A DNA stretch of 64,000 nt from positions 868,001 through 932,000 of the forward strand of contig CAVSWC010000003.1 in the NCBI GenBank assembly GCA_963731585.1, in the 5' to 3' direction. A program made the translations under genes and the position numbers. Source of the DNA: CANKHA01 sp963731585. Lineage in GTDB: Bacteria; Pseudomonadota; Alphaproteobacteria; Rhizobiales; Xanthobacteraceae. The notes below the pieces were generated by a model. That model saw only the letters and a list, made by a program, of their open reading frames with translations, had not been told where the DNA came from and searched no databases. Positions 9,163-18,473 of the stretch are shown here, in pieces; the first letter of the stretch is position 1; each line of letters starts with the position of its first letter.

Positions 9163-9693
9163 CTACGTCCCGGCGATGAAGTAAGACGCAAGCCGCGTCT
9201 TGATATTTTCGGCGATGACTTTGGCCGCCCGTGTTTCGGCGTCGCGCAGCCCGCGCAGCCGGGCGAATCGCTGCACCTGACCGGGCACGTCATAGGAGAC
9301 GCGAGCGAAGGTGGTGCCGGTCACGACGGTTTTGCCGGTGGCCATTTCGGTCAGCCGATAGGAGGCGTCGAGACCGAAATTTTCCAGCTCGGGCCGTGCC
9401 GTGGTGATGTCGACGATGATCTTCGCGGTTTGCGAGGTCAGCCGGACGGTCAGTTCATGCGTCGCCGAATTAGAGCCCGCGCCGCCGGTAAAGCCGAACA
9501 GAAGCTCGTTGCGCAGCTCGACGGCCAGCCGCTCTTCGGTGGTGCCCTTCGGCGCTTCGATGTTTGTGACATGCACCGAGCTGAGCTTGTCGCCCACGCC
9601 CGGGCCCGCGGTCGGCGAAAGCTGGCCATACATCGGCTGGAAGCAGCCGCCGAGCAGCGCCGCGAGCGCCAAAGCGGGCAACAGGCGCGGCAT
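9163..9693 (-). CDS. lptE: LPS-assembly lipoprotein LptE
   Basis: Outer-membrane lipoprotein that plugs LptD during lipopolysaccharide export. The signal peptide MPRLLPALALAALLGGC has a lipobox (LGGC, Cys 17) for lipidation. The remaining ~160 residues include VHVTNIEAPKGTTEERLAVELRNEL and a 'VSYDVPGQVQRFARLRGLRDAE' C-terminal helix region typical of alphaproteobacterial LptE. It starts 15 bp after the leuS stop, so it is probably cotranscribed with leuS. The frame is intact at 176 residues. Confidence 0.88.
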   Translation of the reverse strand: MPRLLPALALAALLGGCFQPMYGQLSPTAGPGVGDKLSSVHVTNIEAPKGTTEERLAVELRNELLFGFTGGAGSNSATHELTVRLTSQTAKIIVDITTARPELENFGLDASYRLTEMATGKTVVTGTTFARVSYDVPGQVQRFARLRGLRDAETRAAKVIAENIKTRLASYFIAGT

Positions 9694-9708
9694 TCTCCCT
9701 CCCCCTTC

Positions 9709-12627
9709 TCAGGCGACGACATTCACGATCCTCTGCGGAACGATGATGACTTTTTTGGGCGGCTTCCCCTCGAGCGCCTTTTTTACCGCATCCAAAGCCA
9801 GAACGGCAGCCTCAATATCGGCTTTTCCAGCATCCCGGGGCACGGTGACGTCAGCCCGTTTCTTGCCGTTAACCTGGACCGGCAGGGTAATGCTGTCCTC
9901 TACGCAGCAGGTCCGCTTCGAGCTTGGGCCAGGCTTGCTGGGCCACCAGCTCCTTGTGGCCGAGCGCGGCCCAGCATTCCTCGGCGAGATGCGGCATCAT
10001 CGGATGGAAGAGCTGCACCAGGATGTCGGCGGCCTCGCGCAGTGCCCAGGCAAGATCGGGCGTGACAACGCCGTCGTCGTGCGATGCTCTGTCTTTTGTC
10101 ATTCCGGGACGGACCGCAGTTCCGGGTTCGCCGCTGTGCGGCGCTCCGGAATGACGAGCGGGCTCGATATTGCCAATGGCGTCGTTCAGCGCATTGGCCA
10201 GTTCATAGATATGCGCGATGCAGCGGTTGAAGCGCAGCTTCTCCACGTCCTCGGTGACTTTCGCCAGCGCGCCATGCGCCGCCTTGCGCACGGCTAGCGC
10301 CGGTTCGCTGAAATTGGCCGGGCGCGCCGCGGGCGCGTTCAATCCCGCGATCTCGCCAATGAGCCGCCACAGCCGCTGCACGAAGCGCCAGGCGCCCTGC
10401 ACGCCTTCTTCGGTCCAGATCACGTCGCGGTCCGGCGGCGAATCCGACAGCATGAACCAGCGCGCGGTGTCGGCGCCGTATTCGCGGATGATGTCGTCGG
10501 GGTCGACGGTGTTGCGTTTGGACTTCGACATCTTCTCGATGGCGCCGATTTCCACCGGCTCGCCTGTCGCGGAGAACTTGGCGCGGCGCGCCTCGCCCGC
10601 GCCTTCGATCGTCACCTCCGCCGGCGTGGCATAGCTGCCGTCCGCCTTGCGGTAGGTTTCGTGCACCACCATGCCTTGCGTGAAGAGGCCGGCGAACGGC
10701 TCATCAAGCCCGACATGGCCGCACTTCTTCATCGCGCGGGTGAAGAAGCGCGAGTAGAGCAGATGCAAGATCGCGTGCTCGATGCCGCCGATATATTGAT
10801 CGACCGGCAGCCAGCGATCGACCGCCTTGCGGTCGGTCGGCGCGTCGGTCTTCCACGGATCGGTGAAGCGCGCGAAATACCAGGACGAGTCGACGAAGGT
10901 GTCCATGGTGTCGGTCTCGCGCCGCGCGGGGCCGTGGCATTGCGGGCAGGGGACATTCTTCCAGGTCGGATGGCGGTCGAGCGGATTGCCCGGGCGGTCG
11001 AACGCGACGTCCTCCGGCAGCGTCACCGGCAGATCCTTGTCCGGCACCGGCACGACGCCGCATTTCTCGCAATGGATGATCGGGATCGGGCAGCCCCAAT
11101 AGCGCTGGCGCGAGATGCCCCAGTCGCGCAGGCGGTAATTCACCTGGCGCTGCGCGACGGGGCGGTTTGGACTCCGCTCATTCCCGCGTACGCGGGAATC
11201 CAGGGGCTGCTTGCTCGGAGCTTGTGGCTCTGGGTCCCCGCTTTCGCGGGGACGAGCGAAGAATTCTCATCTCCCTCCCCTGCAAGGGGGAGGGTCGGGG
11301 GGGGGGTACGCCGTCAGCCGCTGACCCCCACCTCAGATGATCGCGATCGACCTCCCGCTTTCAGCGCGAGGTAGAAACGTATTCTCCAGCCGCCGCGCGA
11401 CTTCCTCTTTCGCCTGCTCGATGCTCATGCCGTCGAGGAAGCGCGAATTGATCATCGTGCCGTCGCCGTCATAGGCGGTGTTGGTGATGACGAAATTTTT
11501 CGGGTCCTGTCCGGGCGGGCAGACCACCGGCGTGTTGCCGAGGCCGTATTTGTTGACGAAGTCGAGGTCGCGCTGATCGTGCGCCGGGCAGCCGAAGATC
11601 GCGCCGGTGCCGTAGTCCATCAGGATGAAGTTGGCGACATAGACCGGCAGCTTCCATCCGGCGTCGAAGGGATGGATCGCCTTCATGCCGGTGTCGTAGC
11701 CGAGCTTCTCCGCGGTATCGATTTCCGCCTGCGAGGTGCCCATGTGCTTGCATTCGGCGATGAAGGCCGCGAGCGCGGGGTCCTTCGCCGCGGCCGCCTG
11801 CGCCAGCGGATGATCGGGCGAGATGGCGAGAAAGCGCGCGCCGAACAAGGTGTCCGCCCGCGTGGTGAAGATTTCGAGCTCGCTCTCGTTGTTCGGCGCC
11901 GTCGCCGGATCGAGCATGAAGCGGATCAGCAGGCCTTCCGAGCGGCCGATCCAGTTCTTCTGCATGACGCGGACTTTTTCCGGCCAGCGGTCGAGCCCGT
12001 CGAGCGCGGTGAGCAGGTCTTCGGCGTAGTCGCTGATCTTGAAGAACCACTGCGTCAGCTCGCGCTGCTCCACCTCCGCGCCGGAGCGCCAGCCGCGGCC
12101 GTCGATCACCTGCTCATTGGCGAGCACGGTCTGATCGACCGGATCCCAGTTCACCTTCGACTGCTTGCGCTCGACCAGCCCGGCCTTGAGGAAATCGAGA
12201 AACATCTTCTGCTGATGCTTGTAGTAGCTCGGATCGCAGGTCGCGATCTCGCGCGCCCAGTCGAGCGACAGCCCCATCGACTGCAGCTGCTGCTTCATCG
12301 TGGCGATGTTGTCGTAGGTCCAGGCCTTGGGATGGCTCTTGCTCGCCATCGCGGCGTTTTCCGCCGGCATGCCGAAGGCGTCCCAGCCCATCGGATGCAG
12401 CACGGAAAAGCCCATCGCGCGCTTGGCGCGCGCCACCACGTCGCCCATGGTGTAGTTGCGCACATGCCCCATATGGATGCGCCCGGACGGATAGGGGAAC
12501 ATCTCCAGCACGTAGTATTTGCGGCTGCGCCGGGTCGTCGTTGCGGCGTGGCGAAGATGCCGCGCTCGTCCCAAATGCGCTGCCAGCGCGGCTCGGCCTC
12601 GCGGGCGTTGTAGCGGTCGATGGCCAT
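9709..12627 (-). CDS. leuS: Leucyl-tRNA synthetase, interrupted by repeat DNA and frameshifts
   Basis: Class I synthetase charging tRNA-Leu. The ATG at 12627 opens MAIDRYNAREAEPRWQRIWDE. The HIGH motif is in GRIHMGHVRNY, the editing domain follows, and KMSKS is intact in EKMSKSKRNTVDPDD. Small frame breaks occur at about 12535-12552 (two) and about 9901-9907. The C-terminus then reads VEDSITLPVQVNGKKRADV to IVNVVA. The main oddity is a ~220-bp composite repeat (about 11158-11378), with in-frame stops, inserted between ARRLEN and QRQVNYRLRDWG. The frames on each side remain in register. A second, 58-bp palindrome (10098-10155) is carried in frame. No other leuS is in the window. Confidence 0.88.
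10098..10155. repeat. In-frame palindromic repeat inside leuS
   Basis: GTCATTCCGG (10098-10107) and CCGGAATGAC (10146-10155) are inverted ends around GTTCCGGGTTCGCCGC. The ends are the same as in the intergenic 7863-7965 element. In LeuRS it encodes the unconserved PARHSGAPHSGEPGTAVRPG stretch between ANALNDAIGNIE and VVTPDLAWALREAAD, with no stop. Confidence 0.75.
11176..11378. repeat. Composite repeat interrupting leuS
   Basis: There are two adjoining elements. The first has hairpins ATTCCCGCG/CGCGGGAAT (11180-11199) and GTCCCCGC/GCGGGGAC (11234-11253). The second has CCCTCCCC/GGGGAGGG-type arms (11271-11294), a run of ten G (11297-11306) and a CCTCCCGCTTTCAGCG arm. Neither encodes LeuRS sequence. 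Reading the leuS frame gives TGA at 11335-11333 and another near 11269-11267. Confidence 0.7.
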
Positions 12628-12784
12628 GAAGCTCAGACGTTTCAGGTGGTTAGCGTGGCGCGGAGTAGGAACACGAAAGGGCAGGCGTGGGTCAACGGCT
12701 AAGCGCTGCACGGCGGTTGTCCTTGGCAATCCATGCGAAGGCACGATCGAGTTCATCGCTCGCGGCAGGATCGAACCGTGACTC

Positions 12785-12976
12785 TCATGTGTCGGATGGG
12801 CGGAAACGCCTGAAGACTTCTTCCGCGGGTATTCTTTTCGCGCTTGGGTTCGCCAGCCGGCGACGCACCTCAGCGGCCTGTTCATCGGTGAGCCGCAAGG
12901 GGCTCTTGTGCAGGGCTTCGGCAAGTTTGTTGCCGATCAAATCCCCCGGATGCGCCGGCTTCTTCATGGGCCGCAT
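12785..12976 (-). pseudogene. Chimeric antitoxin remnant (HigA start fused to another antitoxin tail)
   Basis: 63 residues. The first 14 (MRPMKKPAHPGDLI) nearly match the start of the neighbouring HigA (MRPMKNPAHPGELI). The remainder, LTDEQAAEVRRRLANPSAKRIPAEEVFRRFRP, has no helix-turn-helix and instead resembles the tails of small addiction-module antitoxins. It lies 4 bp after the Phd-like gene. The most economical reading is a recombination scar within a toxin-antitoxin cluster. Whether it is expressed is unknown. Confidence 0.5.
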
Positions 12977-12979
12977 GCT

Positions 12980-13250
12980 CTACTTGACGTCCTCCAACGG
13001 CACGCCTTGGCCGGCGCGCAGGCTCTTGCGCGCGCGCTCGACGCGCCGAAGAAAGCGCGGATCGTTCTGCAGGCGATACTCGAACCAATCATCCTCCGAC
13101 TCGAAAGCCGATGAGCACAGCCGCCGGCTTGCCGTGGCGGGTGATGACAATGTCCTGCTTCTCCGCCTGCCGCAGCAAATGCGAGAGGTCGTCTTTCGCC
13201 TCGGACAGCGGAATCTCCTTCATTCGCGACTTGCGATTTGGGCCAGCCAT
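12980..13250 (-). CDS. Phd/YefM-type antitoxin (one frameshift)
   Basis: The ATG at 13250 opens MAGPNRKSRMKEIPLSEAKD. The Phd-fold signature continues with DLSHLLRQAEKQDIVITRHGKPAAVLIGF. An extra base at about 13101-13106 shifts the frame. Continuation gives SEDDWFEYRLQNDPRFLRRV to PLEDVK, stopping at 12980. Corrected length is 89 residues. No cognate toxin follows directly: the next frame downstream is the chimeric antitoxin remnant. The DNA-binding antitoxin may be an orphan. Confidence 0.65.
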
Positions 13251-13268
13251 GCTTCGCTCCCCGGTGGC

Positions 13269-13559
13269 TTAAGCCACCTTCTGGATGCGCTTGACCTTGA
13301 TTGCCGCCCCTCGCTGCCTGATCTGTGCAAGGTCATAGTTCATCTGCATACGCAGCCAAGTGTCCGCGGTGCTGCCGAGCGCCTTCTCCAGCCGCACGGC
13401 CATCTCGGCTGTCACCCCACTGCGTCCGGAAATCAGGTTGTGCAGCTGCTGGCGCGTGATCCCGAGCACCTTGGCCGCCGCGCTGATCGATACGCCTAGC
13501 TCGGCAAGCGTCTCGCCGATCAGCTCTCCCGGATGCGCCGGATTCTTCATGGGCCGCAT
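13269..13559 (-). CDS. higA: HigA antitoxin
   Basis: 96 residues of the HigA family: a start PAHPGELIGETLAELG, then a Cro/C1 helix-turn-helix, ISAAAKVLGITRQQLHNLISGRSGVTAEMAVRLEKALG, and the common WLRMQMNYDLAQIR tail. It should neutralise HigB and repress its own operon. It lies 11 bp downstream of higB, the toxin-first order typical of higBA. Confidence 0.9.
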   Translation of the reverse strand: MRPMKNPAHPGELIGETLAELGVSISAAAKVLGITRQQLHNLISGRSGVTAEMAVRLEKALGSTADTWLRMQMNYDLAQIRQRGAAIKVKRIQKVA

Positions 13560-13570
13560 GTCTCATCTCC

Positions 13571-13849
13571 TTAATGGTAGTCGACGAAATCGATGTCGTG
13601 AGCCTTCCCGCCCTCAAATCGGAAAACGATGCGCCAATTGGCGCGCACCGTGACCGCCCAATAACCCCGCAAGTTGCCCCTGAGAGGATGCAACCTGAAC
13701 AGCGGGTTGTTCATGCCTTCTACGGTGTGGGCCGCTTCGAGCGCGGTTAAAATCAACCGAATGCGCGGCAGCATCTCGGCAGGCAACTTGCTTCCGTCAT
13801 CGTCCTCGAAAAACCGCCGGAGGCCTTTATGCCGAAAGCTGTGGATCAT
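13571..13849 (-). CDS. higB: HigB-type toxin (RelE/HigB superfamily)
   Basis: Starting at MIHSFRHKGLRRFFEDDD (ATG 13849) the protein has 92 residues, the normal size. It shows the family core RIRLILTALEAAHTVEGM, then LHPLRGNLRGYWAVTVRANWRIVFRF and a C-terminal DIDFVDYH. HigB proteins are ribosome-dependent mRNA nucleases. An in-frame upstream Met (13900) would add 17 residues with no family support. Confidence 0.88.
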   Translation of the reverse strand: MIHSFRHKGLRRFFEDDDGSKLPAEMLPRIRLILTALEAAHTVEGMNNPLFRLHPLRGNLRGYWAVTVRANWRIVFRFEGGKAHDIDFVDYH

Positions 13850-13955
13850 CGCCGCGTAACCATTCGATCGGACTGTAAAGCAGCGTTTTACACATGTCAA
13901 ACGTTATTTGACAGAGCGCGAGAGCTTGCTTGGCGGCGGAGACGAGGCCCCGCCC

Positions 13956-15226
13956 TCACCCCCTCGTCCTCGTCTCCGGCACGTAGAAGATGAGCAGCGA
14001 ACGCCACCACCGCGGCCGAGGCCGCGACGAAGAGAAACGACGAGCCGTAGCCCAAGGTCTCCGCGATCACGGCGAACAGAATGGGGCTGATGGTGGCGCC
14101 GCCCTGGCCGGTCAAGCGCCAGACGCCGAGGAACATGCCGCGCGCTTCCGGCGGCGCGACGTCGGCGCCGACCGTCTGGATCGATGAGCCGGTCAGCGCC
14201 TGCGCCGCGACCGCGAGGAAGAACAGCGCCACATACCAGGCATAAGACAGCGGGATGAAGGCGCAGACGGCGAGCGCCGCCATCGTGATCGCCACGCCGC
14301 CGAAGCCCGGGATCATCGTGCGCTTGCGTCCGAAGTGATCCATCATCCAGCCGGCGGCAAAGGCGATCGGGAGGTTGATGATGTTCGCCCCGGTGGCGAG
14401 AAAGGCGATCTGCGCGGGGCCGAGCTGATAGGCGAAGGCCGCATAGAGATCCAGCATGCCGGAATAGATCGGCCCGCGCGCAAGGCCTGCGAACAGCGCC
14501 ACGCCGAAATAGGCAAGCCGCGGCAGCACGATCTCGCTGCAGCGACAGCTTGCGCGGCGCGGGCTCTTGTCCTTTTTCCTTCGCCTTTGCGCGGCGCGGG
14601 GTGTCTTCCGCGAACAGCATGGTGGGAATGAGCGCGATCAAAGCGAGCACGGCAAAGGCGACGAAGGCCGCGCGGATGTCAAAAGCCGTGGCCAGCCCGC
14701 CGCCGATCGCCGGACCCGCGAGCTTGCCGACGCTGTCCATGCCGAACAGCCAGCTGATCTGGCGCCCGCGCTCGCCCGCGGCGGCGCCATGCGAGATCGC
14801 GGCCAAACGAGCCATCAGCCACATCTGGGTCGCGGCGCCGGCGAGAAAGCGCAGGACCAGAAGTTGCGTGAATGAATCCGCGAATACGATCGCCAGGGAC
14901 ATGGTGGCCGCCAGCAAAGGTCCCGCGATGGCCACCGGCCGCCGCCCGAAGCGGTCGATCAGCCATCCCGACGGCAGCGTGGCGGCGACGTTCCCGATCA
15001 GGAAAGCCGTTATCACGCCTGAGGCGACGCCGAAGCTGACATCGAAGGATTGCGCCAGCGCCGGAATCACCGGCAGCACGATGCCGGCGCCCAATGCCAG
15101 CAGGAAGGCCGGAAAATAGGTCGCCAGGAACGCGCCCCAGGAGACCGCCTTGGCTACCCCGCGCGGCGGCGTTGCCGCTTCCGGGTTGTCAGCTTCCTTG
15201 TTTGATCGGTTTTCTGTCTCTGTCAT
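13956..15226 (-). CDS. MFS transporter (two frameshifts)
   Basis: Major facilitator with about 12 membrane segments. The start is MTETENRSNKEADNPE (15226). The signature loop after TM2 reads PSGWLIDRFGRRPVAIAGP, and the equivalent loop in the second half reads AAGWMMDHFGRKRTMIPGFG. One extra base near 14530-14540 falls in the central loop. Another near 13980-13995 restores the natural end IFYVPETRTRG. Substrate unknown. The nearest relatives are drug/sugar-type efflux MFS proteins, but nothing in the sequence fixes a substrate. Confidence 0.82.
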
Positions 15227-15440
15227 CCGCGTTACGGCAAAGGCAAAGCTGACCTTGCCGTGCTCGTCCCAATTTTCCGCCGGTGCTCGCCCTCGCGGCG
15301 TTGCAGCAATCAATGGCCATTGAATTGTAGGCGCTACCGGCGGGCCCGTAGCAATACGAAAGGCGGCGCCGGATGGTCAACCGGTCGCAGGAACTTCCCT
15401 GCCCCGGGCAGGTTCTTTCTGCGCATCGATGGAGGCGGCC

Positions 15441-15674
15441 ATGGCCAGCGGCAGGCAGATCAGGGAGCACATGGAAGTGGTCGGTTCGGACGGCAAGCAC
15501 GTCGGTATCGTCGACCACCTGGAAGGCCGGGAGCGCATCAAGCTCGCCAAGGTCGACCCGAAAGCGGGCGGCCGGCATCATTTCATCCCCTGCGACTGGG
15601 TCGCGCGTGTCGGCGCCCATGTCCATCTGAATAAGACCAGCCGGGAGGCCATCGAGCAGTGGCAGCCGGCATGA
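15441..15674 (+). CDS. DUF2171 domain protein
   Basis: 77 residues: REHMEVVGSDGKHVGIVDHLEG, then RIKLAKVDPKAGGRHHFIPCDWV and VHLNKTSREAIEQW. This is the compact PRC-barrel-like DUF2171 fold. Its function is unknown, and relatives are often found near stress genes. GGAGG eight bases before the ATG at 15441 favours this start over 15429. Confidence 0.82.
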   Translation: MASGRQIREHMEVVGSDGKHVGIVDHLEGRERIKLAKVDPKAGGRHHFIPCDWVARVGAHVHLNKTSREAIEQWQPA

Positions 15675-15782
15675 TGGCCGGCAGCGTGCTGGAAAGGCCC
15701 GCTCCGCGCAGCGGCGGTTGATGCCGCTCGCATTCTGCTGTTTGGTGTTGCGCCACGGCGGCCTTAAGACGGCGCACCCAGG

Positions 15783-16449
15783 ATGCAAACGGATTCCGCG
15801 TCAGGACTGTTGAAAGTGCGGAGCGAGCTCGAGCGCGCACGCGCGAGCTCCAGCGCTCATCAGCCGGTCACCTTGATCGCGGTGTCGAAAACCTTTGACG
15901 CGGAGGCGATCGAGCCGGTGATTGCCGCCGGGCAGACAGTGTTCGGGGAAAACCGGGTGCAGGAGGCCAAGGCGAAATGGCCGGCGCTGAAAGCCGCACA
16001 CCCCGAGATTGAGCTGCACCTGATCGGCCCGCTGCAATCCAACAAGGCAAAGGAGGCGGTGGCGTTGTTCGACGCGATCCATACCGTCGATCGCCCGAGC
16101 CTGTGCTCGGCTTTGGCGAAAGAGATCACCCGCCAGAATCGGCGCCCGCTGCTGTTCGCCGAAATCAATACCGGCGCCGAAGCGCAGAAGGCCGGCGTGC
16201 TGCCGGAAGAAGCCGATGCTTTTCTGCGCGCCTGCCGCGAGGACTATGGGCTGGAGATTTCCGGCCTGATGTGCATTCCGCCGATCGACGGAGGCGCCGG
16301 CGCCGCATTTCGCGCTGACCGCGAAAATCGCCCGGCGCAATGGTCTCACACTGTTGTCGATGGGAATGAGCGCGGATTACGCGCTGGCGGTGCAGTTCGG
16401 CGCCACCCATGTCCGTGTCGGCAGCGCCATTTTTGGCGAGCGCAGTTAG
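15783..16449 (+). CDS. YggS-family pyridoxal phosphate homeostasis protein (one frameshift)
   Basis: PLP-binding alanine-racemase-fold protein. It has VTLIAVSKTFDAEAIEPVI with the PLP Lys in AVSK, then GENRVQEAKAKW, HLIGPLQSNKAKEAV and GLMCIPPID. An extra base at 16287-16293 shifts the frame. The true end reads LSMGMSADYALAVQFGATHVRVGSAIFGERS, with the TAG at 16447-16449. Corrected length is 221 residues. Role by family: vitamin B6 and amino-acid homeostasis in the cytoplasm. Confidence 0.9.
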
Positions 16450-16529
16450 CCACGCTGCGGCAATTACACCGATAGAAATCGCTGATATAACCGTTACTGT
16501 GAGCGCATATCATTTGCGGAGGACCACAA

Positions 16530-16788
16530 ATGGCGAAAGCACGCAAGACAAGGGCGAAAAGCCGGACCAAAGCAAAAACGAAATCCAAACGGAAATCGCC
16601 GGCCCGCAAGGCAAGCGGGAGAAAGACCGCCCGCAAGTCCAAAGCGCGCAAGGCGCCGGCGACGAAAGTCCGCAACACGCCGGCGTCGGAAACCAGAGGG
16701 CCTCGTGGAAACCGTGCAGGAGACCTTCGAGGACAGCGCCAAGATGCAGGAGCGCGCGGGAACACGCTGGGGCACCGGCGAAGGCTGA
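16530..16788 (+). CDS. Small Lys/Arg-rich basic protein (one frameshift)
   Basis: The first ~50 residues are an almost pure K/R/A/T/S tract (MAKARKTRAKSRTKAKTKSK and on), like histone-H1-type C-terminal tails. An extra base at about 16697-16700 hides a natural end, LVETVQETFEDSAKMQERAGTR to GEG, with TGA at 16786-16788. That gives 85 residues: a basic tail plus an amphipathic helix. Nucleic-acid binding is an inference from composition only. Confidence 0.6.
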
Positions 16789-16850
16789 CGTTCACTTCAC
16801 GCGTGCCGACGAACAGATTGACCAGAGAGAGCGGCTGCCAAGCGGCGTAA

Positions 16851-17382
16851 TCACGCGATCACGATCCTGGTCTTCGGCCCGATCCGTTCCAGCAATCTTT
16901 GCAGCCGCGGCGCGGGCAGCGCCACGCAGCCGGCGGTCGATTGGAATGCCTTCCCGCGCCACGTGAATGAAGACAGCGCTGCCGCGGCCGGCCACCCGCG
17001 GGCGGGTATTGTGGTCAAGCTCGATGATGAAGTCGTAGAGCCCGTCCTGCCGCCAAAGACGATCTCCGGGAACTCCGTCAGCGACCCGGATTGGGCGGTT
17101 ATAGAGCCGGTCCTTGGGATCTTCGCTCCAGCCGTCGTGCTTGCCGATCCGGCGGACCGGCAGAAGCGTACGCGGCCGCGGCGCCCGGTCGGCCCGCCAC
17201 CACAGCCGCACCAACCGAAAACGGCCGCGTGGCGTGCCGCCGTCGCCTTCGCGTTTGTTGGCAAGGATGCCGGCGCGTCCGATCGCCACCCGAATCTGGC
17301 TGCCTCCGGCCATGAGCCAACCCTGGGACCGGAACCCTGGGCGTCGCCGGACGTAAACGGTTGGGAAGCCGCTGCTCTGCAT
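16851..17382 (-). CDS. L,D-transpeptidase family protein, copy 2 (short type, one frameshift)
   Basis: YkuD-like protein without an obvious signal peptide. Features are NKREGDGGTPRGRFRLVRLWWRAD, LPVRRIGKHDGWSEDPKDRLYNRPI, DFIIELDHNTRPRVAGRGSAVFIHVAR, and after a frame break (about 16935-16960) TAGCVALPAPRLQRLLERIG. The catalytic Cys is in TAGCVA and the His in FIHVAR. Corrected length is 176 residues. It represents a different YkuD subfamily from copies 1 and 3. Confidence 0.8.
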
Positions 17383-17636
17383 CTAATGGCGCATACCTTG
17401 GGCAGTGGGGCCGGGTCTAAAGCCTAGTTCCCGCTTGCTCTTTTGTCCTCGAATGTTTCTACTTTGGAAGCCATCGCTATGCTAATTGGAAGCGTAATTC
17501 GCTTTGCCGGATTCCGCGGTAAAAAGGTTTGTGCGCAGGGTGATTTGAGACGCTGTTTATGCGGCGGGCCGCCTGGGACGGTCCTTGCCGCAAAAATCCG
17601 GTGGTTTTGAGGAGGCCGTGGCTGGGGCCATTATCG

Positions 17637-18323
17637 ATGCCGAATGCCCGAAAAATTCTGGTCGTGGACGACGACGCCGACCTGCTCCGGACATTGGTGG
17701 AGCAGATCGCGCTGCATGACGAATTCGAGGCGCTGCCCGTCGATAGCGGGAGCAAGGCGGTGACCGCGGCGAAAACCGAACAGATCGATCTTGTCATCAT
17801 GGATGTCGGCCTGCCGGATATTGATGGCCGCGAGGTCGTTCGTATCATGCGCAAGGACGGCTTCAAGGCGCCCATCATCATGCTGACCGGCCACGACACC
17901 GATTCCGATACCATTCTCGGGCTGGAAAGCGGCGCCAACGATTACGTCACCAAGCCGTTCCGCTTCGCGGTGCTGCTGGCGCGCATCCGCGCACAATTGC
18001 GTCAGCACGAAGCGAGCGAGGACGCGGTCTTCACCATCGGCCCCTACAGCTTTCGCCCCAGCTCCAAGGTCTTGCTCAACTCCAAGGGGCAGAAGGTCCG
18101 CCTCACCGAGAAGGAAACCGCAATCCTGCGCTTCCTCTATCGCGCTGGGCAGACGCCTATGTCCCGTGAAACCCTGCTGCAGGATGTATGGGGCTATAAT
18201 TCCGGCGTCACCACGCATACGCTCGAAACCCACATCTATCGCCTGCGGCAGAAGATCGAGAAGGACGCGGCGAATCCAACGATCCTGGTGACCGAAGTCG
18301 GCGGCTATAAACTCGTGCCGTAA
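17637..18323 (+). CDS. Two-component response regulator, OmpR/PhoB type (CenR/OtpR-like)
   Basis: The receiver domain has the acidic pair in VVDDDADL, phosphoacceptor Asp in LVIMDVGLPDIDG, Thr in IMLTGHD and Lys in YVTKPF. The C-terminal winged helix reads LTEKETAILRFLYRAGQTPMSRETLLQDVWGYNSGVTTHTLETHIYRLRQKIE. 228 residues from MPNARKIL (ATG 17637). The frame stays open further upstream, so a longer start is possible. Similarity to the alphaproteobacterial cell-envelope regulator CenR (Brucella OtpR), and the neighbouring cyclic-nucleotide-binding gene, support that assignment by context. No histidine kinase is nearby. Confidence 0.88.
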   Translation: MPNARKILVVDDDADLLRTLVEQIALHDEFEALPVDSGSKAVTAAKTEQIDLVIMDVGLPDIDGREVVRIMRKDGFKAPIIMLTGHDTDSDTILGLESGANDYVTKPFRFAVLLARIRAQLRQHEASEDAVFTIGPYSFRPSSKVLLNSKGQKVRLTEKETAILRFLYRAGQTPMSRETLLQDVWGYNSGVTTHTLETHIYRLRQKIEKDAANPTILVTEVGGYKLVP

Positions 18324-18339
18324 GCATGGTCCTGCAAAG

Positions 18340-18416
18340 TGGTTGCCGATGGTCCTGCAGGAGCATCGCAACGAAGCGGGGTAATCCCGGAAAGCGGCGG
18401 CCGGTATCGGCAACCA
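18340..18416. repeat. Inverted repeat between regulator and cNMP-binding gene
   Basis: TGGTTGCCGAT (18340-18350) and ATCGGCAACCA (18406-18416) form a perfect 11-bp inverted pair with a 55-nt spacer. It could attenuate transcription between the two co-directional genes or be a REP-like element. Confidence 0.55.
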
Positions 18417-18473
18417 TCATGCGAGAGCAAAACGCCCGCGCCGTCTCATGTTTTCAAAGCAAACTGGTAGGGC

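Noticed and set aside
9709..12627. Natural two-subunit leucyl-tRNA synthetase as in Aquifex
   Set aside because: The join consists of interspersed repeat DNA, the two parts stay in the same register, and no ribosome-binding site is evident before GTG 11143. Interruption or assembly error is simpler.
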